NCBI RefSeq assembly: GCF_008973485.1 | Contig: NZ_CP031223.1 | Coordinates: 1,798,001 to 1,862,000 of the forward strand | Source: Psychrobacillus glaciei | GTDB taxonomy: Bacteria; Bacillota; Bacilli; Bacillales_A; Planococcaceae | Direction of reading: 5' to 3' | DNA length: 64,000 nucleotides | Shown here: positions 7,770 through 16,839 of the stretch, piece by piece | Layout: the number at the start of each line of letters is the position of its first letter | Numbering within the stretch: the stretch's first letter is position 1 | Position numbers and translations under genes: made by a program | The notes under the pieces: generated by a model | What the model saw: only the letters and a program-made list of their open reading frames with translations | The model's database searches: none | Told to the model about the DNA's origin: nothing

Positions 7770-9032
7770 TTATTCAACAACTCCATTTGGTGTTGGTTCA
7801 GGAACTCGAGATAATAGTATAATTCCAATTACAAATAAAATAATCAAGCTGAATACACCATAATTAGATTTTCCAGTTAATTGAGTTGTGAAGGCAACAA
7901 GCAAAGGACCCATAATGGATGCAAATTTGCCAAAGATATTATAAAATCCAAAAAACTCGTTCGAATTTTTTTTCGGTATTAGTTTAGCGAAATATGATCT
8001 GCTTAAAGCTTGGATTCCGCCTTGGGATGTTGCGACTAACATGGCTAAAATCCAAAAATCTATAACTGTTTTTAAGAAGAATGCATAAGAACAAACAATA
8101 ATGTAAATAAATATTCCGACATATAGCATTTTCTTTTCTGAAAATCTCCCCGCAAGTTTACCGAAAATGATCGCGAAGGGTGCAGCTACTACTTGAGTTA
8201 CAAAAAGAATGATTAACAGGCTATTTGTATCTATTCCTAAATCTGTCCCATAAGCTGTAGACATATTAATAATTGTCCCAACTCCATCAATATAAAAAAA
8301 GTATGCTAATAGAAAAAGAAATAATGCTCGATATTTCCGAATTTCTTTAAATGTTTTCCCTAAACGTCTGAAACTTTGAACAATTTGATTTCCATCTCGT
8401 TCGATAAAGTGTAATTGATGAACATTTTTTATCATTGGAATTGAAAACACAACCCACCAAATTGCAGTAATTATAAATGAAATTCGACTTGCGGTAATAC
8501 TTGAAATAGGGATTACTTCATTACTAGCTAGCAAAATAATAATAATACTAATTAAAAATGGTATAGTGCTACCAATATATCCTAAGCTATAACCTCTTGA
8601 AGATACTTCGTGCATTCGTTTATCGGTTGTTACATCTACGATAAAGCCATCATAAAAAACATTTGAACCAGTTGCTCCTAGTGCCGCAATTGTGTAACAG
8701 ATTAACAAAAGCAACCAATTATCGAATGGTATGATAGCAAGTAATGCGGTAAACAAAATTCCTAGTAATGTGAAAAAATTGAAAAATTTCTTCTTCATTC
8801 CACGATAATCTGCAATTGATCCTAAAATTGGTCCAAGCATAGCTAATATAAATGTGAAAATAGCGATTGTATAACCTAAATATGCTGTGGAATTAGCAGC
8901 ACTGACACCTGCTGCAGTTGCAGATGACTTATAAAATATAGGGAAAACAGCTGTTGTAATTATGATGGTGTATGCAGAAGATCCCCAATCGTACATTGCC
9001 CAACTATTTTCTTGTTTCGTAAACTTGCTCAT
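7770..9032 (-). CDS. MFS transporter, UMF1/Atg22-like family
   Basis: A 420-residue, 12-segment major facilitator protein. The N-terminal signature SWAMYDWGSSAYTIII and the later LGPILGSIADYRGMKKKF belong to the UMF1 (Atg22-like vacuole effluxer) family. These proteins are thought to export small molecules such as amino acids, but the bacterial substrate is unknown. The C-terminal half carries SYFAKLIPKKNSNEFFGFYN, also typical. Its start at 9032 is preceded on the minus strand by AAGGGGGAAT. It is transcribed alone and converges on YitT. Confidence 0.85.
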   Translation of the reverse strand: MSKFTKQENSWAMYDWGSSAYTIIITTAVFPIFYKSSATAAGVSAANSTAYLGYTIAIFTFILAMLGPILGSIADYRGMKKKFFNFFTLLGILFTALLAIIPFDNWLLLLICYTIAALGATGSNVFYDGFIVDVTTDKRMHEVSSRGYSLGYIGSTIPFLISIIIILLASNEVIPISSITASRISFIITAIWWVVFSIPMIKNVHQLHFIERDGNQIVQSFRRLGKTFKEIRKYRALFLFLLAYFFYIDGVGTIINMSTAYGTDLGIDTNSLLIILFVTQVVAAPFAIIFGKLAGRFSEKKMLYVGIFIYIIVCSYAFFLKTVIDFWILAMLVATSQGGIQALSRSYFAKLIPKKNSNEFFGFYNIFGKFASIMGPLLVAFTTQLTGKSNYGVFSLIILFVIGIILLSRVPEPTPNGVVE

Positions 9033-9161
9033 CTCATTTTATTCCCCCTTGTTATCTCATATTGTACATGATTGCATAACATTTCAGTGGAATTTTCTTA
9101 AAATTTACTGAGTATTAATAATTATATCGTTGATATGTTGAATACGGATTTTTCCACAAAA

Positions 9162-9188
9162 AAAACCATCTTTAAATAGATGGTTTTT
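9162..9188 (-). terminator. Terminator of the TetR operon
   Basis: AAAACCATCT / AGATGGTTTT stem with a T-run on the minus strand, touching the stop codon of the 90-aa gene. Confidence 0.7.
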
Positions 9189-9459
9189 AAAAGTTAAGCG
9201 CAGTTTTTGACACTTCAAATGCTAAATCTTCATTTCCAAATAGCTGAAGTACATGAAGAACAGTTTCAGTGTCCACTTGTAAACTATCTTTTTCCGTTTC
9301 TTCTATAATAATTAAAAGTATTTCATTGTCATGTTGGTGGGGATATGCATTCTTATATAATGTAGCTGCATTAATGTCATGATTAGCACACCATTGCGCA
9401 AATAAGCGAATCATAATATTTTCATCTTCTTCATATTGTTGAATTATTTTATCCTTCAA
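9187..9459 (-). CDS. Hypothetical 90-aa protein in tetR operon
   Basis: Function not recognised. An acidic, helical 90-residue cytosolic protein with MIRLFAQWCANHDINAATLY near the N-terminus. Its ATG overlaps the stop of the upstream TetR gene (ATGA), so the two are translationally coupled. It may assist or modulate the regulator. No metal-binding or membrane motif is visible. Confidence 0.6.
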   Translation of the reverse strand: MKDKIIQQYEEDENIMIRLFAQWCANHDINAATLYKNAYPHQHDNEILLIIIEETEKDSLQVDTETVLHVLQLFGNEDLAFEVSKTALNF

Positions 9460-10337
9460 CTTTTCTCAACTCCCCATGAATCAATTAGTTCCCAAAGATT
9501 GTTTAGGATTGAATAAGTCTTTTTTTCAAATGTCGATTCAGTGAAGGCTTCTGAAAGCACAGGGATAATTCTTTCTAAAAGGAATATTCTTGGTTTTTCT
9601 TTTGGTAACTCTTCTAGAATGAATTCAATCGCTTGCTGTTCATTTTTCTGTAAATTATTTTTATGCTCTAAGTAAAAGGTTTCTAATTCATCTATTACTT
9701 GTTGTTTAGTAATAAGTGTATCTTCCGTTTGAATTTCAAAATAGGATTGTTTAAGTAGGGAATCATTGGTTGTCGCCATTTCGTAAATGATAGATTCAAT
9801 TCGTCTCAAGACAAATTTAATTAATTGTTCAAAAGAAATATCGTCTAGTTTTATCCATGGGTGCTGTAATTGTTGGATCATTCCTAGTGCAAGGACTGCG
9901 CAATCTATTGCCACATCTTTTGTTTGATCGCCGAAGACATCCTCTAATCGTTTCGAAAGCCAATTTATTTCTTCAAAGTAATTCTTTTTAATAAGATCCC
10001 GAAGTTCAACATCCTGAGAATGAATAATAGATGCAAAAAGAGGGAATAAATTATATTCACGATAAATATTCATTCGAATAGACATTTGTTCAATTAATAT
10101 ATTTACATTCGAAACATTGTGTTGGGTATGTAATTCTCGTCTTTTAATCAGTGTTTCCTCTTTAGCATTTTCAATTATTGCGATGATACATTCGTTTTTA
10201 GAGGAAAAATAATTATAAAAAGTACCTTTAGAAATTTTTGCTTCTTCTATAATATCGTGTACAGAAGTAGATCTAAAACCTTTTTCTATAAATAGGCGTT
10301 GAGCTGCTAATAAAACTTTTCTTTTTTTTGTAATCAT
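9456..10337 (-). CDS. TetR/AcrR family transcriptional regulator
   Basis: A 293-residue regulator, longer than the usual ~200. The N-terminal HTH is classic: AAQRLFIEKGFRSTSVHDII followed by AKISKGTFYNYFSSKNECI. The long C-terminal ligand domain extends some 90 residues beyond the normal TetR core. Start at 10337 is preceded by GGTGATG on the minus strand. It is divergent from the DHA2 efflux gene with 183 bases between them, the standard layout for a repressor that controls the transporter and itself; ligands are probably lipophilic or antimicrobial compounds. Confidence 0.88.
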   Translation of the reverse strand: MITKKRKVLLAAQRLFIEKGFRSTSVHDIIEEAKISKGTFYNYFSSKNECIIAIIENAKEETLIKRRELHTQHNVSNVNILIEQMSIRMNIYREYNLFPLFASIIHSQDVELRDLIKKNYFEEINWLSKRLEDVFGDQTKDVAIDCAVLALGMIQQLQHPWIKLDDISFEQLIKFVLRRIESIIYEMATTNDSLLKQSYFEIQTEDTLITKQQVIDELETFYLEHKNNLQKNEQQAIEFILEELPKEKPRIFLLERIIPVLSEAFTESTFEKKTYSILNNLWELIDSWGVEKS

Positions 10338-10350
10338 GTTTTTTCATCAC

Positions 10351-10466
10351 CTTTAGACTCATAGTATAATTCAAATATTAACCGTTATATCAATGTTTAT
10401 CAATTTTTTTATTGGATAAGGAATTTATGTTTGCTTTTTTTGAACTATGAGTATAAAATAGTCAAA
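10351..10466. promoter_or_regulatory. Divergent promoter region with candidate TetR operators
   Basis: ACTCATAGT (10357-10365) and its inverse ACTATGAGT (10444-10452) sit near the two divergent promoters. The second lies in an imperfect palindrome TTGAACTAT...ATAGTCAA (about 10440-10465). On the plus strand TTGCTT (10431) and TAAAAT (10454) are 17 bases apart; on the minus strand TATACT overlaps the first copy. A repressor bound at either copy would block the adjacent promoter. Confidence 0.5.
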
Positions 10467-10520
10467 GTGTTATAATACAGGGCTAAAATAAAAGCTTAAT
10501 ATAGTAGGAGGAACAAATTA

Positions 10521-11990
10521 ATGAAAGAAATGCAACACAAACCACCATATGCAATGATTGCAATCCTTTTTGTAGGAGCGTTCATTGCGTTTTTGAATAA
10601 TACGCTACTAAATGTAGCTTTACCGACAATTATGAAAGAATTTGATGTGAAGCCATCCGTTGTTCAATGGCTGACTACAGGATATATGCTCATAAACGGG
10701 ATACTAATTCCGGCTAGTGCATTTTTTGTTCAAAAGTTCACGAATAGGAAACTATTCATCACAGCAATGGTCTTTTTTACAGCAGGTACAATATTAGCTG
10801 CAATAGCGCCAGCATTTGGAGTTTTAATCGCAGCAAGAATGATTCAAGCAGTAGGATCTGCAATGATGATGCCATTATTAATGAATGTAATGTTAACTGC
10901 ATTCCCGATTGAACGTCGTGGAGCAGCAATGGGGATGTTCGGACTAGTTATGATTCTAGCGCCAGCCATTGGACCAACATTATCAGGATTTATTTTAGAA
11001 CATTACCAATGGAGAGCTTTATTTGAAATTATTCTGCCGTTTGCAGTAGTCGTTTTATTGTTAGCTATATTTAAATTACGCAATATTACTCCTAATCGAG
11101 ATGTAAAGCTTGATATATTTTCACTTATTTTATCTAGTATTGGATTTGGATCACTTTTATACGGGTTTAGTACAGCAGGGGATAAAGGATGGGATGCTCC
11201 GATTGTATACGGAACAATCATACTTGGATTCGTTTCGATTATCCTGTTCGTTTGGAGACAATTAAGCGTAGATGAGCCATTATTGAATGTTAGAATATAC
11301 AAACACCCAATGTTTGCGTTGTCTTCCCTCATCTCAATCGTTGTATCTGCTGCAATGTTTTCTGGGATGATATTAACACCACTTTATGTGCAAACAATTC
11401 GAGGTATTTCACCATTCCATTCTGGATTATTGATGCTTCCAGGAGCGATTGCTATGGGGATTATGTCACCTATTACAGGAAAACTCTTCGATAAATATGG
11501 AGCAAGAGTTTTAGCGATTACTGGTCTATCAATTACTACAATTGGAACTTATTTGATGAGTCATTTAGGTATGGATTCAAGTTACTACTATATAATGTTC
11601 ATATATACTATTCGTATGTTTGGTATGTCAATGGTTATGATGCCAATTATGACAAATGGATTAAATCAGTTACCAATGAAAATGAATCCACATGGTACTG
11701 CTACGAATAATACATTACAACAAGTATCAGGCGCAATTGGTACTGCTATTTTCCTAACGATTATGAACTCGAAAATGGAATCGACTGCAAAAACACTTGC
11801 AGCCGATGCAGCAGCAGCTGGCAAAATGCCTACTAGCGCAGAAGGACTTGCACAATTTAAAATAGATATTGGCATGAAGGCTATGTTAGAAGGAATTGAA
11901 CACACATTCCTCATCGCTACTTTTGTAACAATAGTTGCCTTAGTATTATCTTTATTTGTGAAAAGAGTAAAAGTGGTAAAAGAAAGCTAA
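10521..11990 (+). CDS. DHA2-family MFS drug efflux transporter (EmrB/QacA type)
   Basis: A 489-residue, 14-segment multidrug exporter. LNVALPTIMKEF and VQWLTTGYMLINGILIPASA are the family's motif D1 region, RMIQAVGSAMMMPLLMNV its motif A/B part and ILAPAIGPTLSGFI the antiporter motif C (GPxLGG-like). It probably exchanges lipophilic cations or drugs for protons in the cytoplasmic membrane. ATG 10521 follows GGAGGA. Controlled, by inference, by the divergent TetR protein. A strong terminator follows directly. Confidence 0.88.
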   Translation: MKEMQHKPPYAMIAILFVGAFIAFLNNTLLNVALPTIMKEFDVKPSVVQWLTTGYMLINGILIPASAFFVQKFTNRKLFITAMVFFTAGTILAAIAPAFGVLIAARMIQAVGSAMMMPLLMNVMLTAFPIERRGAAMGMFGLVMILAPAIGPTLSGFILEHYQWRALFEIILPFAVVVLLLAIFKLRNITPNRDVKLDIFSLILSSIGFGSLLYGFSTAGDKGWDAPIVYGTIILGFVSIILFVWRQLSVDEPLLNVRIYKHPMFALSSLISIVVSAAMFSGMILTPLYVQTIRGISPFHSGLLMLPGAIAMGIMSPITGKLFDKYGARVLAITGLSITTIGTYLMSHLGMDSSYYYIMFIYTIRMFGMSMVMMPIMTNGLNQLPMKMNPHGTATNNTLQQVSGAIGTAIFLTIMNSKMESTAKTLAADAAAAGKMPTSAEGLAQFKIDIGMKAMLEGIEHTFLIATFVTIVALVLSLFVKRVKVVKES

Positions 11991-12009
11991 ACCATCACCG
12001 GTATAGTTC

Positions 12010-12062
12010 AGACTGTAGACAAACTCGGTAAAAATCCGGTTTGTCTACAGTCTTTTTTTTTA
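12010..12062 (+). terminator. Strong Rho-independent terminator
   Basis: AGACTGTAGACAAAC / GTTTGTCTACAGTCT, a 15-bp perfect stem, followed by T9. Confidence 0.92.
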
Positions 12063-12160
12063 TAGAAAGTATGGCATGAACAGGTTGATTTCCGCTGTAG
12101 GCGGACAATAAGAGTAGGTGGTACTAGAGAAAAATAGATAGCATCCATGTATAAAGAAGC

Positions 12161-12395
12161 GCTGAGCGGACGAAATTGTATCTTCGTCCGCTTTTAAAAG
12201 AATAGGAAAGTATCTAATCTCTACTTAAACAAACCTTACGCACCTAGTCTCTACATATTCCAAGAGGGCGACGGACAAACATCCGCCACAAGATTACTGA
12301 AAAAAGTGGATCGTGAAGTGACGCAGTCACTTCACGATCCACAAAAGAAACACCGGTAATAGTGTAGCGATGATTCATCCAAAGCACTCTGGGAA
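12161..12395 (+). repeat. Dispersed structured intergenic repeat, copy A
   Basis: Composite repeat also found at 25886-26016, 26237-26411, 30632-30778 and 50941-51139. It begins with hairpin 1, GCGGACGAA ATTGTATC TTCGTCCGC (12166-12191), then about 75 bases later a conserved left block (GCGACGGACAAACATCCGCC, 12268-12287, then ACAAGATTAC), a second long hairpin (GGATCGTGAAGTGA / TCACTTCACGATCC) and a conserved right block (GGTAATAGTGTAGCGAT, CATCCAAAGCACT). It has no coding frame and fills the 12.06-12.43 kb gap before the end of pepF. Confidence 0.7.
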
Positions 12396-12435
12396 TAGAG
12401 AGGGCAAGAGCACTTAAAGGACGCTAGCGTTTTTC

Positions 12436-14247
12436 TTAATTACTGTCAATTTCCTCCGTAAGTGAGACTAGCTCATCTATTAAAGTGCCGATATATGCAA
12501 TTGTATCTCGCAATGGTTTTTCAGTAGTAATATCCACTCCAGCCATTTTTGCAAGCTCTATAGGAGATTTTGTGCCACCAGCTTTTAATACTTCGGTCCA
12601 TTCATCTACCGCAACTTGTCCCTCATCTAAAACTCGCTTTGAAACTTGCGTAGAAATTGTCAAACCAGCACTATACGTGTAAGGATACAAGCCCATATAG
12701 TAGTGAGGTTGTCTCATCCAAGTTAACTCTGCACCTTCAGTAATTTCTACAGCATCTCCCCAAAACTCCTCTAATACACTTCGTTTAAATTCATTTAATA
12801 TAGGGGCATTTACTGGAAGTCCTTCATCAATTCGTTGGTAAACTTTCCGTTGATATGCAGCTTCCAGTAAATGTGTAACAAAGTTATGGTAGTAGGTTCT
12901 AGCAACGATAGAAGAAATAACCCATCGTTTAAATTTAAGGTCATTTGAGTTTTCTAATAAATGATTAGCAACAAGCATTTCATTCATAGTAGAAGGCGCT
13001 TCGATAAAATATAAGGAAGGGCGAGCATTAAATATATTTTGTTCTTTATTTGCGTGATAGAAATGACCGGCATGTCCTAGTTCATGCGCAAGGACGAAAA
13101 CCTCATTCATTCTACTTGACCAAGATATTAAAATATAAGGGTGATTTCCATAAGGGCTAGAACAAAACGCACCAGTAGATTTACCTGTATTTTGTGCGAA
13201 ATCGATCCAACGTTCTTTATATGAGCGTTCCACCATCTCTAAATATTCTTCCCCCATAACACCAAGAGCATCTTCTATATATTTTTTTGATTCTTCAATG
13301 GTGATTTTTGGTTCGTACGATGGGTCCAATGAAATCTTCAAATCAGCGAAGGTCATTTTTTCTAAACCATGCACTTTTTGAAGAAGCTTTGCATATTTAC
13401 GCATATGCGGTGCGAGCTCTTTCATGATTAGATCGATTTGGCGATCATATAACGTGCGATCGACTTCTTGATTTAACAATAAGTAATCAAAAATAGAATT
13501 GTATCCTCTTAAATCCGAAGTCGTTTTTTCTATTTGTAAATGCATATCGTATGACTTTGCAGTTGTATGTTGGTATTCTTCTAGTTTGCTAGAAAAAGCG
13601 TGGAAAGCTGAACGTCTCACTTCTGTGTCAGGCTCGGATTCCCAATCATTTTCAAAAAGCACATAGCTTAATGGGTACGAGGATCCGTTAATTTCGAAAT
13701 CATCAAAGGATATGTCTAACATTTTAGTCGTATCATACAACTTATAAGGTCCATTGAATGTTGAAGAGAAAGCTGCAAGTGTTTTTTCGACTTCTGGATG
13801 GAGTTGATACTGTTTTTTAACTAAAAGCTTTTGTAGATAGTTTTGAAATGCAGCGCTTTCGTCAATTGCTTTTTGAAGAACCTCATTTGGTAGTTCTACT
13901 AATTCACTATTAACAAAAGATAACTTACTATTTACTTTTGCAGAAAGTGTTGCAAATTTACTACTACGTAGTTGTGCTTCTGTGCTCGTTTGGTCTGTAC
14001 TTAGAGATAGACTAGCAAATGTTCCACTTGGAACTAGTTTTTCAAAAATTGAAGCATATTTATCTAAAGCTTCAAGAATGATCGCAGGACTATCAATTTT
14101 TCCTTTGAACTTTCCTTCAAATAAATTTACTTCTTCTTCTATTTCTTTTAAAGATGTATTAAAATCTTCTTCCGATTCAAACAAATTTTTCAAATTCCAT
14201 GTTTCCTCTATTGGCACTTCGGTTCTACTTGGTAAACTTTTAACCAT
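12436..14247 (-). CDS. pepF: Oligoendopeptidase F (M3 family)
   Basis: A 603-residue cytosolic zinc metallopeptidase that cleaves short peptides of about 6-18 residues. The M3 zinc site HELGHAGHF (HExxH) is near residue 388, and the downstream glutamate of the third zinc ligand lies in IEAPSTMNEMLVANHLL. The N-terminal M3B helical domain (EIEEEVNLFEGKFKGKI) is complete and the length matches the pepF family. Start at 14247 follows AAAAGGAGAG on the minus strand. Monocistronic. Confidence 0.93.
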   Translation of the reverse strand: MVKSLPSRTEVPIEETWNLKNLFESEEDFNTSLKEIEEEVNLFEGKFKGKIDSPAIILEALDKYASIFEKLVPSGTFASLSLSTDQTSTEAQLRSSKFATLSAKVNSKLSFVNSELVELPNEVLQKAIDESAAFQNYLQKLLVKKQYQLHPEVEKTLAAFSSTFNGPYKLYDTTKMLDISFDDFEINGSSYPLSYVLFENDWESEPDTEVRRSAFHAFSSKLEEYQHTTAKSYDMHLQIEKTTSDLRGYNSIFDYLLLNQEVDRTLYDRQIDLIMKELAPHMRKYAKLLQKVHGLEKMTFADLKISLDPSYEPKITIEESKKYIEDALGVMGEEYLEMVERSYKERWIDFAQNTGKSTGAFCSSPYGNHPYILISWSSRMNEVFVLAHELGHAGHFYHANKEQNIFNARPSLYFIEAPSTMNEMLVANHLLENSNDLKFKRWVISSIVARTYYHNFVTHLLEAAYQRKVYQRIDEGLPVNAPILNEFKRSVLEEFWGDAVEITEGAELTWMRQPHYYMGLYPYTYSAGLTISTQVSKRVLDEGQVAVDEWTEVLKAGGTKSPIELAKMAGVDITTEKPLRDTIAYIGTLIDELVSLTEEIDSN

Positions 14248-14685
14248 TTATATCTCTCCTTTTATTACGGATATCGAACTATCATCTAGTATATATAAAA
14301 GTGACAGAAAAGTAAAAACAGTCATTTAATAATTTATTTTTAAATTTTGTCTATTTAATTAGTGAGAATAATAGAATGAACCATTTTGCTTAAAATATAT
14401 AATAATATTTTGATATCGAAAATCGTATATATAGTATCTCGAAACTTAAAAAAACAGAGTGATACCAAGGATTTTAGTGTTGAATCAAAATACTATATTA
14501 ATTTATTGTCGGAAATTTTAAAATTAAGAGAAAAATTAGTATAGACTGAATTAAAACTTTGTTCTACAATGAGATTGTTCTAAATAATAAATTGATAGTT
14601 TCTTAGGCAAACTAGTTTAGAAAAAGAAAATTAGTGTAGCTTATATTTTTTGAAACTATCAAACAATGACAATGGGGGTAAATTA
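14248..14685. other. Gene-free region upstream of the branched-chain amino acid operon
   Basis: Very AT-rich divergent control region between pepF and the transport operon. I see no gene, long hairpin or confident operator. GAAATTTTAAAATT near 14512 weakly resembles a CodY box (AATTTTCWGAAAATT), which would suit an amino acid transporter, but it has several mismatches. Confidence 0.4.
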
Positions 14686-15861
14686 ATGAAGACAAAGAAA
14701 TTTGCATCACTTTTTCTTGCAACATCTCTTTTAGCAGGAATTCTTGCAGGATGTTCAAGTGGAGATGAAGGAAGTTCAAAAGGCGGGGACACGATTAAAA
14801 TAGGGGCCAATCTTGAGCTTTCAGGAGCTGTAGCATCATACGGTTCATCTGAAGCAGAGGCTATCGATTTAGCTGTAGAAGAAATCAACGCAGCTGGTGG
14901 TATTAATGGTAAAAAGATCGAATTAATCAAGGTTGATAATAAATCAGACGCAGCGGAAGCAACAAGTGCTGCTATTAAACTAACTAGTCAAGATAAAGTT
15001 ACTGCTATTATTGGTGCAGCAACTAGTGGGAACTCTGTAGCACAAGTACAAATTGCTACTGATAACAAAACACCAATGATTTCACCTTCTGGTACTAGTA
15101 CAACAGTAACGGTAGGAGAAGACGGTAAAGTGAATCCTTTTACATTCCGTACTGCATTTATTGATCCTTTCCAAGGAACTGTTGCTGCTAACTTTGCTGC
15201 TAATACATTGAAAGTAAAAAATGTTGCAGTATTTGCGGATAATGCAAGCGATTACGCGAAAGGCCTTGCTTCTTCTTTCATTAAAGACTTTGAAGCAGCA
15301 GGAGGCAAAATTGTTGCAAAAGAATCATATGTAGCAAAAGATACTGATTTCCGTTCAACACTGACACGTATAAAAGCTGCAAATCCAGACTTCATCTTTA
15401 TCCCTGGATATTATGAAGAGGTTGGTTTGATCGTTAAACAAGCTCGTGAATTAGGAATTACTGTTCCGTTAATGGGTGCTGATGGTTGGGATTCGCCAAC
15501 AATCGTTGACTTAGCTGGAGCAGCTGCACTAAATAACACGTACATTATTACTGCATATTCTTCAGAAGATCCAGATGGATTAGCGAAATCTTTCGCTGAA
15601 AAGTTTAAAGCGAAATATGGAAAAGATCCAAACTCATTTAGTGCACTAGGATATGACACAGTTTACTTATTAAAAGATGCAATTGAACGTGCTGATTCTT
15701 TAGATGGAACAAAAATTAGAGATGCTATTGAAGCTACAGATAACCTTGAATTAGTTACAGGATTATATTCTGTTGATGAAAATCATCATCCTATTAAATC
15801 AGCTACTATTATTGAGTTTGTTGATGGGAACCAAGTATTTAAAACAAAAGTTAATCCATAA
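14686..15861 (+). CDS. livJ: Branched-chain amino acid ABC transporter, substrate-binding lipoprotein
   Basis: A 391-residue extracellular lipoprotein of the Peripla_BP_6 type. The signal peptide ends in the lipobox LAGC (Cys about residue 25), then a Ser/Gly linker. IKIGANLELSGAVASYGSSE is the start of the Leu/Ile/Val-binding fold, and GADGWDSPTIVDLAG and ALGYDTVYLLKDAIE are further family landmarks. ATG 14686 has AATGGGGG upstream; the in-frame ATG at 14650 does not. It is the first gene of a complete LivJHMGF set; an attenuating hairpin after it probably raises its level above the membrane parts. Actual ligand unproven. Confidence 0.88.
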   Translation: MKTKKFASLFLATSLLAGILAGCSSGDEGSSKGGDTIKIGANLELSGAVASYGSSEAEAIDLAVEEINAAGGINGKKIELIKVDNKSDAAEATSAAIKLTSQDKVTAIIGAATSGNSVAQVQIATDNKTPMISPSGTSTTVTVGEDGKVNPFTFRTAFIDPFQGTVAANFAANTLKVKNVAVFADNASDYAKGLASSFIKDFEAAGGKIVAKESYVAKDTDFRSTLTRIKAANPDFIFIPGYYEEVGLIVKQARELGITVPLMGADGWDSPTIVDLAGAAALNNTYIITAYSSEDPDGLAKSFAEKFKAKYGKDPNSFSALGYDTVYLLKDAIERADSLDGTKIRDAIEATDNLELVTGLYSVDENHHPIKSATIIEFVDGNQVFKTKVNP

Positions 15862-15880
15862 GATTAGCAAGCGATATATC

Positions 15881-15908
15881 GAGGGGGGGATAATGCCCCT
15901 CCTTTTCT
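15881..15908 (+). terminator. Partial terminator between binding protein and permease
   Basis: GAGGGG / CCCCTC stem then CTTTTCT. Placed after the binding-protein gene, as is common in ABC operons to lower expression of downstream genes. Confidence 0.65.
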
Positions 15909-15953
15909 ATTTCTAACCGTAAAGAAATTTTGAACTAAAAGGAGTGAAACTTG

Positions 15954-16829
15954 ATGGAATGGATTCAGCAATTAATTAACGGTATTTCACTCGGAAGTAT
16001 ATATGCATTAATCGCGCTTGGATACACAATGGTTTATGGAATTATAAAATTAATTAACTTTGCACACGGTGATGTGTTTATGGTTGGATCTTTCATTGGA
16101 TTTTATTCAATAACTGTATTTGGACTAGGTTTTTTTCCAGCACTAATTTTATCGATGGCTGCATGTGCTTTATTCGGTGTTATCATTGAGCGAATAGCAT
16201 ATAAGCGTCTTAGAAATGCAACTCGGATTGCCGCGCTTATTACTGCAATTGGTGTATCCTTGTTCATTGAGTATGGTGTTATTTATATTAGAGGGGCCCA
16301 ACCAGAAGCATATCCTGATGTGTTTTCAAATCGCTCATTTGAATTTTTAGGTGCTCATATTAGTATACAATCTATTCTGATACTCTCGGTTTCAGTAGTT
16401 TTAATGATTTTATTGCAATTTATCGTTCATAAAACGAAAACAGGTAAGGCAATGCGTGCAGTTTCTCATGATACAGAAGCGGCGAAATTAATGGGTATTA
16501 ATGTTGATAATACTATTTCTGCTACTTTCGCAATTGGTTCTGCTTTAGCAGGGGCGGCTGGTGTTATTTTTGGTGTTTATTATACAAAGATTGATCCGCT
16601 AATGGGAGTTATTCCAGGAGTGAAAGCTTTTGTTGCTGCTGTTCTTGGCGGTATTGGAATAATCCCTGGAGCAATGGTGGGTGGATTGGTACTCGGAGTT
16701 GTTGAAACGTTTGTTAGTGCGCTAGGTTTCTCGTTATGGAGAGATGCTGCGGCATTCGTTATTTTAATATTAATTCTGATTTTCAGACCATCTGGAATCT
16801 TTGGCAAAAATACACGAGAGAAAGTGTAG
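15954..16829 (+). CDS. livH: Branched-chain amino acid ABC transporter permease LivH
   Basis: A 291-residue membrane permease with about eight hydrophobic segments. NGISLGSIYALIALGYTMVYGIIKLINFAHGD is the LivH signature (residues about 9-40; shown here only to name the region), and AVLGGIGIIPGAMVGGLVLG is the conserved EAA-type loop. ATG 15954 follows AAAGGAGTG. Forms the membrane channel with LivM and is energised by LivG and LivF. Confidence 0.9.
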   Translation: MEWIQQLINGISLGSIYALIALGYTMVYGIIKLINFAHGDVFMVGSFIGFYSITVFGLGFFPALILSMAACALFGVIIERIAYKRLRNATRIAALITAIGVSLFIEYGVIYIRGAQPEAYPDVFSNRSFEFLGAHISIQSILILSVSVVLMILLQFIVHKTKTGKAMRAVSHDTEAAKLMGINVDNTISATFAIGSALAGAAGVIFGVYYTKIDPLMGVIPGVKAFVAAVLGGIGIIPGAMVGGLVLGVVETFVSALGFSLWRDAAAFVILILILIFRPSGIFGKNTREKV

Positions 16830-16839
16830 GTGATACATA

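Noticed and set aside
14500-14690. CodY box or T-box before the branched-chain amino acid operon
   Set aside because: Only weak partial matches; no T-box stem or AGGGTGG-type sequence is visible.
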